Shown here piece after piece: positions 18,392-26,162 of a stretch of 64,000 bases of DNA. The stretch spans positions 1-64,000 of the forward strand of contig SVKJ01000004.1 in the NCBI GenBank assembly GCA_015068525.1, read 5' to 3'. The notes beneath the pieces were generated by a model that was given only the letters and a program-made list of their open reading frames with translations, was not told where the DNA came from and did no database searches. Position 1 is the stretch's first letter. The number at the start of each line of letters is the position of its first letter. The DNA comes from Oscillospiraceae bacterium. Lineage in GTDB: Bacteria; Bacillota; Clostridia; UMGS1840; HGM11507. The translations under genes were made by a program, and so were the position numbers.

Positions 18392-19825
18392 ATGGATACT
18401 AAAATAATAAGAGTAAAAAATGAAAACGAACTGGATATTTTAGATGCACCCGCTTCGGCGTTAAAAGACGGCGAAGTTATTGCTATACCTACTGAAACTG
18501 TTTACGGATTAGGTGCAAACGCGTATCTTTCTAAATCGGCAGAGAAAATATTTAAAATTAAAGGTAGACCTTCGGATAATCCTTTAATAGTTCATATAGC
18601 AGAAATTTCAGACGCCGAAAATGTTGGTTCTGACATTCCTGAAAGTTTTTATACTTTGGCGGAAAAATTTTGGCCGGGCCCTCTTACTATGATAGTTAAG
18701 AAAAACGACCGTATCCCGCACTCCGTTACTGCAGGGCTTGATACGGTTGGTATCCGTATGCCTGACAATATATATACAAGATATTTAATAAAACAAGCAG
18801 GTTGTCCTGTTGCTGCACCAAGTGCCAATATTTCAGGAACTGTAAGTGCAACCAAAGCAGAGTATGTATATGATGATTTTAAAGATAAAATCCCTTATAT
18901 TATAGACGGTGGAAACTCAAAAATCGGTTTGGAATCAACAGTTATAAATCTAACCACAACACCACCGATGATTTTAAGACCCGGCAAGGTTACATTAGAA
19001 GAAATTAAACAATATATTCCCGATTGTATATATCATCCATCTTTAAAAAAAGATATTTCGGATGTTTCATCTCCTGCATCTCCGGGAATGAAATACAAAC
19101 ATTACAGTCCCTCCTGCCCTGTTGTCCTTGTAAGAGGAGATCTTAAAAAAGCAGAAGACTATATCTTAAATAATATAAAGGAAAACGAGTGTGTATTTTA
19201 CTTTAAGGAACAGGAAAAGTTATCGTTTTCCCCATACTGTCTTGGAAGCATAAACTCTTTAGAAGAATGTGCAGAAAAAATCTTTGATTATTTAAGAGAA
19301 GCAGACAAGTCGGGTTGTAAAAAAATATATATTCCTTCTGTTAAGGAAGAAGGCTTAGGTATAGCCATTATGAACAGACTTAAAAAAACTTGTGCAGGCA
19401 ATATTGTTGATGTTAAAAATATTTTGTTTATATGCACAGGTAATACTTGTCGAAGCCCGATGGCTGAATTTATTTTAAAAAGTTTTAACATTGAAGGACT
19501 TAATGTTAAATCTCGAGGATTATATGTTTGCTGTATGGCAGATATGTCATTTAGTTCTGAAAAGGTTTTAAAGGATAATGATATTTTATTTTCTAATTTT
19601 AAATCTTCTCAGGTTTCCGAAACTGATATTAATGAGGCAGACGAAATATATACTATGACAAAAAGCCACAGAGATATTCTTATTAACGCATTTCCCCATT
19701 TTGAAAATAAAATAAAAACTTTAAAAGATGATGGCGATATTAAAGACCCTTATATGCAACCTGACTATGTATATCAGGCAGTGTTTGATGACATTAGAGT
19801 AGCCGTCGAAAAGAGGTTTTTATAA
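18392..19825 (+). CDS. Fusion of threonylcarbamoyl-AMP synthase (TsaC/Sua5) and YwlE-like phosphatase
   Basis: The 477-residue protein joins two enzymes. Residues about 10-200 are the YrdC/TsaC domain (AIPTETVYGLGANA, KIKGRPSDNPLIVHI, RMPDN, AAPSANISG), which makes threonylcarbamoyl-AMP for the t6A tRNA modification. Residues about 200-335 are the Sua5 C-terminal domain, joined by SPASPGMKYKHYSP. Residues 343-477 are a low-molecular-weight phosphatase with CTGNTCRSP (Cys348, Arg354) and general-acid Asp in DPYM (about 452). Thr at the second T of CTGNTC matches YwlE, the Bacillus protein-arginine phosphatase. It overlaps rimI at its stop codon, and tsaD follows. Confidence 0.9.
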   Translation: MDTKIIRVKNENELDILDAPASALKDGEVIAIPTETVYGLGANAYLSKSAEKIFKIKGRPSDNPLIVHIAEISDAENVGSDIPESFYTLAEKFWPGPLTMIVKKNDRIPHSVTAGLDTVGIRMPDNIYTRYLIKQAGCPVAAPSANISGTVSATKAEYVYDDFKDKIPYIIDGGNSKIGLESTVINLTTTPPMILRPGKVTLEEIKQYIPDCIYHPSLKKDISDVSSPASPGMKYKHYSPSCPVVLVRGDLKKAEDYILNNIKENECVFYFKEQEKLSFSPYCLGSINSLEECAEKIFDYLREADKSGCKKIYIPSVKEEGLGIAIMNRLKKTCAGNIVDVKNILFICTGNTCRSPMAEFILKSFNIEGLNVKSRGLYVCCMADMSFSSEKVLKDNDILFSNFKSSQVSETDINEADEIYTMTKSHRDILINAFPHFENKIKTLKDDGDIKDPYMQPDYVYQAVFDDIRVAVEKRFL

Positions 19826-20262
19826 TGGATATTAAAATTACTCCTATGACCGAAGAATTAGTTGAAGATGTACATAAAGTTGAAATATCTGCATTTTCAC
19901 ATCCATGGTCAATTGACTCTTTTTATGAAGAAGTAAAAAATCCTCTTGCAAAATATTTTGTTCTTATAAAAGACGATAAAGCAGTTGGATATGTTGGACT
20001 TTGGCATATTCTTGACGAGGGGCATATTACAAACATTGCAATAAAAAGAGAATTTCAGGGTCAAGGTCTTTCAAATTACTTAATAAAAAGAATTATTGAA
20101 TATAAAAATAAAGAAAATCTTTCATTTCTTACTTTAGAAGTAAGAGAATCAAATATAAAAGCACAAAAACTATACGAAAAATACAACTTTAAAAAAATAG
20201 GTGAAAGAAAAAAATATTACAAAAATAATGAAACTGCGTTTCTATACAGTTTGGAAGGATAA
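19825..20262 (+). CDS. rimI: Ribosomal-protein-alanine N-acetyltransferase RimI
   Basis: The 145-residue GNAT enzyme would acetylate the N-terminal alanine of ribosomal protein S18 or related substrates. The acetyl-CoA loop is IKREFQGQGLSNYLI; LEVRESNIKAQKLYEKYNFKKIGERKKYY is characteristic of RimI (shown here by position, residues about 110-140). It sits between the TsaC fusion and tsaD, the usual company of rimI. Confidence 0.88.
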   Translation: MDIKITPMTEELVEDVHKVEISAFSHPWSIDSFYEEVKNPLAKYFVLIKDDKAVGYVGLWHILDEGHITNIAIKREFQGQGLSNYLIKRIIEYKNKENLSFLTLEVRESNIKAQKLYEKYNFKKIGERKKYYKNNETAFLYSLEG

Positions 20263-20265
20263 GTT

Positions 20266-21357
20266 ATGAGTACAATTATTATGGGAATTGAGTCTTCCTG
20301 CGATGAAACTTCGTGCGCTATTGTTAAAGACGGAAGAGAAATTTTATCCAACACTATATATTCCCAGATTGATTTACATAAAGAATACGGCGGAGTTGTT
20401 CCTGAACTGGCTTCACGTATGCATATTGAAAAAATTTCTCAGGTTGTGGATATGGCACTAAAAGAAGCTGATGTTTCGCTTTCTCAGATAGATGGTATAA
20501 GCGTTACTTACGGTCCCGGACTTGTGGGAGCACTTCTTTGCGGAGTATCTTATGCAAAATCTTTATCTTATGCACTTAAAAAACCTCTTATAAAAGTGCA
20601 TCATATAAAGGGGCATATTGCAGGCAATTATCTTACCCACAAAGATTTAGAGCCTCCGTTTTTATGCCTTGTTGTATCAGGTGGGCACAGCCATATTATC
20701 GAGGTAAAGGATTATAACAGTTATAACATCTTAGCAAAAACAAGAGATGATGCAGCAGGCGAAGCGTTTGACAAGATAGGAAGAGTTCTTAATCTCCCCT
20801 ATCCTGCAGGCTCGAAGATAGATAAACTAAGTTATGAGGGCGATAAAGACGCTATCTCTTTTCCAAAAGTTACTTTTGATAATTCTTTTGATTTTTCTTT
20901 TAGTGGTGTTAAAACAGCAGTTATAAATTACATTCACAGAATATCACAAATAAATCCCGATTTTCAAAAAGAAGATTTTACCAAAGTTATATTAAAAGAA
21001 AAACTTAATGGAAATGGTGTTAAGCAATTAAAAGAAGAAATTACAAAAGCAGATATTTTGGCGTCTTTTACAAATGCGATAACGTCTATACTTTGTGAAA
21101 ACACTCTTAAACTTGCAACTAAGTATGGATACGACAAAATTGTACTTGCAGGCGGAGTTGCCTGTAACACTCATTTAAGAAACAAATTCCTTAAGGAAGG
21201 GAAAAAAAATAATATAGACGTTCTTTACCCGTTGCCTGTTTTATGTACTGACAACGCGGCAATGATTGCTTCAATGGGGTATTATTTATATAAAGACGGT
21301 CAGGTGGCTGACATAAATTTAAACGCTGTACCTTATATTGACATTGAAAACAGTTAA
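20266..21357 (+). CDS. tsaD: tRNA N6-threonylcarbamoyladenosine transferase TsaD
   Basis: TsaD transfers the threonylcarbamoyl group to A37 of ANN-decoding tRNAs. The 363-residue protein shows the ASKHA opening GIESSCDETSCAIV, the metal-binding His pair in HHIKGHIAGN, VSGGHSHI, and LAGGVACNTHLRN with the late CTDNAAMIA. It follows rimI by 3 bp. Partner genes tsaB and tsaE are not in this window, although TsaC activity is encoded two genes upstream. Confidence 0.97.
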   Translation: MSTIIMGIESSCDETSCAIVKDGREILSNTIYSQIDLHKEYGGVVPELASRMHIEKISQVVDMALKEADVSLSQIDGISVTYGPGLVGALLCGVSYAKSLSYALKKPLIKVHHIKGHIAGNYLTHKDLEPPFLCLVVSGGHSHIIEVKDYNSYNILAKTRDDAAGEAFDKIGRVLNLPYPAGSKIDKLSYEGDKDAISFPKVTFDNSFDFSFSGVKTAVINYIHRISQINPDFQKEDFTKVILKEKLNGNGVKQLKEEITKADILASFTNAITSILCENTLKLATKYGYDKIVLAGGVACNTHLRNKFLKEGKKNNIDVLYPLPVLCTDNAAMIASMGYYLYKDGQVADINLNAVPYIDIENS

Positions 21358-21409
21358 AAAATTATTTTAATATACATTTAGTAAACGAATAAAAGAAAGG
21401 AAGAAAAAA

Positions 21410-22570
21410 ATGCAGGAAATAATAAAGAATGCAACAGACCATTTTGCAAAAGTTTTAGAAGAACAACTTGCAAGAGTGGAAAGAATGAATCAGGATAAAG
21501 ATTTTGTTGATTTTGAAAAACTTGACACTATCGTTATCGGTATATGCGGAGGTGACGGTATCGGTCCGAGAATCACAGGCGAAGCACAAAGAGTTTTGGA
21601 ATTCTTATTAAAAGATGAAGTGAAGAGCGGAAAAGTTAAATTTAATGTTATTGACGATTTAACAATAGAAAAAAGAGCTGAACTTAATGTTGCAATACCA
21701 CCATCAGCACTTTCGGAACTTAAAAAATGCCATGTTATTTTAAAAGGTCCAACAACCACACCTCGTGCAGGCGACCCATGGCCTAACGTTGAAAGTGCCA
21801 ATGTTGCAATGAGAAAAGAACTGGACTTATTTGCCAATGTCAGACCTGTTAAAGTTAAAGAACAAGGCATTGACTGGACATTTTTCAGAGAAAACACTGA
21901 AGGCTCTTATGCTGTTGGCTCAAAAGGTATTCATGTTAACGATGACCTTGCAATCGACTTTTGTGTTACAACAACTGAAGGTACCGAAAGACTTGCGAGA
22001 GCGGCTTTTGAGTATGCTAAGAAAAATAACAAAAAAAGAGTTACCATTGTTACAAAAGCAAATGTTATCAAAACTACAGACGGTAAATTCTTAAAACTTT
22101 GCTACGAAATGGCAAAAGAATATCCCGGCATTACCGTTGATGACTGGTACATTGATATAATGACTGCCAAACTTGTTGACGAAAAGAGAAGAAATCAGTT
22201 TGAAGTTGTTATTCTTCCTAATCTTTACGGGGATATTATTACCGACGAAGCAGCCGAATTTCAAGGTGGTGTTGGTACTGCAGGAAGTGCTAATTTAGGT
22301 AAAAAATATTCTATGTTTGAAGCAATACATGGTTCTGCACCAAGAATGGTTAAAGAAGGCAGAGATATTTATGCAGATCCTTGCAGTATGCTAAGAGCAA
22401 CTGTTATGCTTTTAGAACATATAGGATTTATAGATAAAGCAAAAAAACTTGAAGATGCACTTAATAAATGTATGTTCGAAGAAAAGAAAATATCAATCAC
22501 AGGAAGAGATAATGGCGCTACCTGCAAAGAATTTGCAGACTATGTTATGGAAACAATTTCAAATATATAA
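21410..22570 (+). CDS. Isocitrate/isopropylmalate-type dehydrogenase, probably isocitrate dehydrogenase
   Basis: This 386-residue beta-decarboxylating dehydrogenase has GGDGIGPRITGEAQ near the N terminus. The substrate loop ESANVAMRKELDLFANVRP has Ser and Asn spaced as in isocitrate dehydrogenases. The catalytic Tyr lies in FFRENTEGSYA, the Lys in VTKANVIK and the metal Asp residues in LYGDIITDEAAEF. HGSAPR precedes the cofactor site. An extended N terminus of about 40 residues precedes the core. It would supply 2-oxoglutarate for glutamate and hence proline. Substrate choice between isocitrate and homoisocitrate is inferred. Confidence 0.8.
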   Translation: MQEIIKNATDHFAKVLEEQLARVERMNQDKDFVDFEKLDTIVIGICGGDGIGPRITGEAQRVLEFLLKDEVKSGKVKFNVIDDLTIEKRAELNVAIPPSALSELKKCHVILKGPTTTPRAGDPWPNVESANVAMRKELDLFANVRPVKVKEQGIDWTFFRENTEGSYAVGSKGIHVNDDLAIDFCVTTTEGTERLARAAFEYAKKNNKKRVTIVTKANVIKTTDGKFLKLCYEMAKEYPGITVDDWYIDIMTAKLVDEKRRNQFEVVILPNLYGDIITDEAAEFQGGVGTAGSANLGKKYSMFEAIHGSAPRMVKEGRDIYADPCSMLRATVMLLEHIGFIDKAKKLEDALNKCMFEEKKISITGRDNGATCKEFADYVMETISNI

Positions 22571-22571
22571 A

Positions 22572-22847
22572 TAGGCACTCGGGAGTCGAACCCCATATGG
22601 TTTAAAATTAGAAATTTCGCTTAATACTGCAGAAATTCCTGCGAATATACGAAAGTATTATCCTTGAAATTTCTTTGTCTAAAACAAAATTTCTTAATTT
22701 TAAACTCTTCGACCTTAAATGCAGGGAAATTTCTAAGGTTTTCAATGCGAAGGACGAAGTCAGGCTGTCGCCTTACGAGGACGCCAAGTTGAAAAAATTA
22801 AAATCTAACAAATTAAAGGCATATGGGATTCAACTCCCGAGTGTCTA
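22572..22847 (+). repeat. Foldback element B between the dehydrogenase gene and rex
   Basis: A 276-bp foldback with 28-bp terminal inverted repeats, 22572-22599 and 22820-22847, that match at 25 positions; the three differences are transitions. Both ends carry CACTCGGGAGT and CCATATG. It begins 1 bp after the dehydrogenase stop and ends 14 bp before the rex ATG, so it is the entire intergenic region. About 85 bp of its left half recur, inverted, at 49515-49663. Confidence 0.88.
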
Positions 22848-22861
22848 AAGGGGATAAGTTT

Positions 22862-23500
22862 ATGAATAAGAAAAAGAAGGTTTCTGAGGCAGTTATAAAA
22901 AGGCTTCCGAGATATTACAGATATTTAGGGGACCTTTTAAATGACGGAGTATCAAGAATTTCTTCCAAAGATTTAAGCGAACTGATGGGCATTACAGCGT
23001 CGCAAATAAGGCAGGACCTTAACTGTTTCGGTGGTTTCGGTCAGCAGGGATACGGTTATAACGTTCCTTATCTTTATGAGGAAATAGGCGATATTTTAGG
23101 TACTGACAGAGAAAATTCGGTTATAATTTTAGGAGCAGGCAATTTGGGAAAAGCAATCGCCAATTATACAAATTTTAAAAGGCGAGGATTTTCTATAAAA
23201 GCAATATTTGATAATAATAAAGAAATTATCGGTACAAAAATTAATTCCATTGATGTCGTTGATATTGACACATTGGAAGAATTTTTAAAGAACAATGAAA
23301 TTGATATTGTTGTATTCGCTCTTCCCGCTGTTGGAATTAAGAATGTGCTTGATATCATTGTTAAATCAAATATTAAAGGCATCTGGAATTTTTCATACCT
23401 TGATGTAAAAGTTCCAAAACACATTTCTATGGTAAATGTTCATTTATCTGACAGTTTGATGACACTGTCGTATAAAATAAAAGAAAATCACACAAAATAA
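22862..23500 (+). CDS. rex: Redox-sensing transcriptional repressor Rex
   Basis: Rex senses the NADH/NAD ratio and represses fermentation and electron-transfer genes when NADH is low. The N-terminal winged helix reads AVIKRLPRYYRYLGDLLNDG and SSKDLSELMGITASQIRQDL. The Rossmann domain starts at VIILGAGNLGKAIANY. The start ATG 22862 follows AAAGGGGA; the longer reading from 22823 begins inside the adjacent foldback repeat and is rejected. This gives 212 residues. The ldhA and alcohol dehydrogenase genes elsewhere in the window are the kind Rex controls, but no clear Rex site was found before them. Confidence 0.95.
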   Translation: MNKKKKVSEAVIKRLPRYYRYLGDLLNDGVSRISSKDLSELMGITASQIRQDLNCFGGFGQQGYGYNVPYLYEEIGDILGTDRENSVIILGAGNLGKAIANYTNFKRRGFSIKAIFDNNKEIIGTKINSIDVVDIDTLEEFLKNNEIDIVVFALPAVGIKNVLDIIVKSNIKGIWNFSYLDVKVPKHISMVNVHLSDSLMTLSYKIKENHTK

Positions 23501-23525
23501 AAAAGAGGTATAAACCTCTTTTTTA
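23500..23525 (+). terminator. Terminator of rex
   Basis: AGAGGT and ACCTCT pair around a short AT loop and are followed by a T run, directly after the rex stop codon. Confidence 0.8.
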
Positions 23526-23547
23526 TTTTGCAAAAGGAATGTGTGAT

Positions 23548-24420
23548 ATGAAAAAAGAAAAATATAAGGAATACCTTGATATTATATTTGGAAGCACCCT
23601 TTTTTCCCTGTCAGTCACCTGGTTTGCTGACCCTGCAGGACTTGTTATAGGCGGTGTATCAGGAATTGGCATTATAATAAAATCATTATCAGACGGACTG
23701 ATACCCATTTTTATTACAAATTTAGTTCTTAATATTCCCCTGTTTATAATATCAATTAAACAAAGAGGCTTTAAATTTATATATAAATCCTTAATTTCAG
23801 TACTCTGGATGAGTTTAGTACTGGAAGGAGCAACTTTTTTTAAAAATCCTTTAGATGTATCAAATGATCTTTTTTTAACCTCACTTATGGCAGGTGTATT
23901 TTCAGGTGTAGGATTAGGTCTTGTTCTCCGTGCTACTGCCACATCCGGCGGAACCGATATGTTAGCATCAATAGTTAAATATGTAAAACCGCATCTTGAT
24001 ATATCAAAACTCCTTTTAATAATTGATGCTTTAATCATAATACTTGGAATGTCGGTATTCGGAGTTATACACGGAATTTATGCTGTTTTAGCAGTATATA
24101 TCTCAACAAAAATTATAAATATATTTTTAGACGGAGCACATTTTAACCGTGCTGCTTTTATACTCTCGGAAAAATACGAGCAAATTTCCAAAGAAATCAT
24201 AGCCAAACTAGGTCGTGGAAACACAGGAATTAATGTTAAGGGAATGTACACAAAAGAAGATAAAAAAATGATTTTTGTTGTTGTCGAACCTAAAGAAAGT
24301 GTTATTCTTCAAAATATAGTAAAAGATATTGATAAAAAAGCGTTTATGGTTATATTCGATGTAAGACGAGCTTTGGGTGAAGGTTTTTATAATTTTGAAG
24401 ATTTGGATAAAAAAATTTAA
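23548..24420 (+). CDS. YitT-family membrane protein
   Basis: This protein of about 290 residues has five hydrophobic segments in the first 175 residues (YLDIIFGSTLFSLSVTWFAD, LVIGGVSGIGIIIK, RATATSGGTDMLA) and then the soluble YitT/DUF2179 C-terminal domain (GNTGINVKGMYTKEDKKMI). The function of the family is unknown. ATG 23548 is preferred over 23539 because AAAGGA stands 9 bp before it and only one base before the other. It lies between two terminators, so it may be transcribed alone. Confidence 0.88.
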   Translation: MKKEKYKEYLDIIFGSTLFSLSVTWFADPAGLVIGGVSGIGIIIKSLSDGLIPIFITNLVLNIPLFIISIKQRGFKFIYKSLISVLWMSLVLEGATFFKNPLDVSNDLFLTSLMAGVFSGVGLGLVLRATATSGGTDMLASIVKYVKPHLDISKLLLIIDALIIILGMSVFGVIHGIYAVLAVYISTKIINIFLDGAHFNRAAFILSEKYEQISKEIIAKLGRGNTGINVKGMYTKEDKKMIFVVVEPKESVILQNIVKDIDKKAFMVIFDVRRALGEGFYNFEDLDKKI

Positions 24421-24443
24421 AAAGGAGGGATGTATATCCCTTG

Positions 24444-24488
24444 AAAAAGGGGACGTTTAAAATTCACTTTTAAACATCCCCTTTTTTT
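24444..24488 (+). terminator. Bidirectional terminator after yitT and the CocE pseudogene
   Basis: AAGGGGA, CGTTTAAAA and their complements TTTTAAACATCCCCTT form a long stem flanked by A runs on the left and T runs on the right, so it can end transcription from both converging genes. A smaller GGGAT/ATCCC hairpin precedes it at 24427-24440. Confidence 0.82.
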
Positions 24489-24517
24489 ATTATAGGTTTA
24501 CATAGTAATGTTTTTAT

Positions 24518-26089
24518 CTATTCTATAGGTATTTTAAGATATGACTTATCAAGATAAACAGTATTATGAGCAATTTTGGCTGTTGTTTGCTCACTAAAAA
24601 GGCCTTTGGTGTTGGTGTGACGAACATAGTTACTTATATCTGCAGAGGCTATATCAACTCTGAGCCTTTCGCCTGCTTTTATCATAAAGGCATGCTCGTC
24701 AAAGGTAAAGTCCATCTTAACTTTGTCTCCTATTTTATAGTCAGGGCAGAACTCACTTAAAGAGTGTATATCTTCCCTGAGTCCATAATCTCCCCCATCT
24801 TTAGTAATACTGGTTCGTATATAGAACGCTGTATCTTCGCAATCTGATGACACTGTAAGAGAAGCTGTCATATTCCCTTTTACAAGGACATTCTCCTTAA
24901 ACACATCAGTGTATATACTTATAACATCGTACCTTTGCCCCACAGGATTTTCAAAAGCTACACCGCCGAAATTGCTGGAAAGTCCGCCCGGGAATGCGGG
25001 AGCATCGTATGGATTATAAGTATATGTAATTTCTTTATCGCCCAAAGGAAAATTCATACTTTTTCCCGATAATTCAAAGTCATCTGTTGCCCACTCATTA
25101 AGAAATAAGTTATAGTATGTAACCTTACCGGGTGCAATGGGGGCATCACGCTTACCGCGAACATAGTCAAACCAATCCACATCGTATTACGCACCGAATT
25201 TCTCTGCCCTGCTTGCCTTTGGAAAAGGTATAGGACTGGAATACGAATTATCCGGATGGTCATATGCTGATACCACAAATGCACATATACTTTTTGCTTC
25301 TTCGGACATTGAATTCCACATATCGAAAACTCCACCCTCAAAAATATCATAGAATGCGGTTTCAATAAGAACAGGAAATTTTACATTTTTAAGTGCATCG
25401 CGTTCTACGCAACCGCCAAGATGTGTATTCCAGAAAGGATCATTTTTATCAGGATGCTTTAGCATTTCATCAAATTCTGGCACACTTTCTCTATAAACCG
25501 TTTTAGAAAAATCTTTTAAAGGAAGAGTGTCAAAAGTTTTCGGAGTATAGTTTTTAGTTACTCCATTACGCACCTTATACATTTCAGTAACAAACCAGTC
25601 ACCAAAAAGCCCGATTTTGAAAAACCCGTTTCTATAACAGAAGTTATACCTTTCAGTATCGCGAACTCGGAGCACTGCACCCTTTATATCATCGGCAAAT
25701 GGTGCTGTGGCATAGTGCACCTCGCAACAATAACTTCCGCCCCAAAGGTAAAGTTCACCATTATAGAAATCCTGATTTCTTACATAGTTATGAAGACTAA
25801 GGCCATCTTCCCTTTCGTTAATAAAAGGAATGCATTCTCCGCTGCTTTTTCCCCGTCCTCGACAATGTTGTAATACAACAGCATATCCTCTTTTGAGCCA
25901 CTTTTCATTTTCTGCCATATAGCTAAGAAGAAGTTTATCATCAGACATAGATACCGTAGAATTCACATAAGGGCTACGCTTTATAACTGTAGGAAATTTA
26001 CCCTCCCTTGACGGAAGCATAACCGCAGTGTATAACATACACCCACCGCTTTTAATATATTCATTGTAGCCATAATATTTAAGTTCCAT
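24518..26089 (-). pseudogene. CocE/NonD-family hydrolase interrupted by one in-frame TAA
   Basis: Two parts, 25187-26089 and 24518-25180, are in the same frame and are separated only by a TAA at 25187-25189. The first part is an alpha/beta-hydrolase with the nucleophile in LWGGSYCCEVHY and a His in SAYDHPDNS. The second continues with WFDYVRGK and the jelly-roll DUF of X-Pro dipeptidyl-peptidase/cocaine-esterase proteins (QRYDVISIYTDVFKENVLV, AGERLRVDIASADISNY). A full-length product would have about 523 residues. Both halves otherwise look intact, so the break is recent or a sequencing error. The second half has a GTG at 25180 but no good ribosome-binding site. Confidence 0.82.
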
Positions 26090-26142
26090 AAGTTACTCCA
26101 GTTATATTAAGTATGAAAATCTCATGTTTTATTTGTGAATTT

Positions 26143-26158
26143 AGCCGTCGGAAAGTTA
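26143..26158 (+). repeat. Solo 16-bp fragment of a foldback terminal repeat
   Basis: AGCCGTCGGAAAGTTA is identical to the outer 16 bases of the right-hand terminal repeat of element C (39348-39620). No second arm is nearby. It lies between the CocE pseudogene and the thrS stop codon and may be a scar of an excised or decayed copy. Confidence 0.6.
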
Positions 26159-26162
26159 CATT

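Noticed and set aside
21490..21897. 135-residue minus-strand frame
   Set aside because: It lies antisense within the isocitrate-dehydrogenase-type gene and has no coding features.
23523..24038. 171-residue minus-strand frame
   Set aside because: It is a shadow of the YitT gene, with no family features and no start signal.
24518..25180. Independent gene for the second half of the CocE-type protein, or stop-codon recoding
   Set aside because: The GTG at 25180 lacks a good ribosome-binding site, and the preceding stop is TAA, which is not used for Sec or Pyl insertion.
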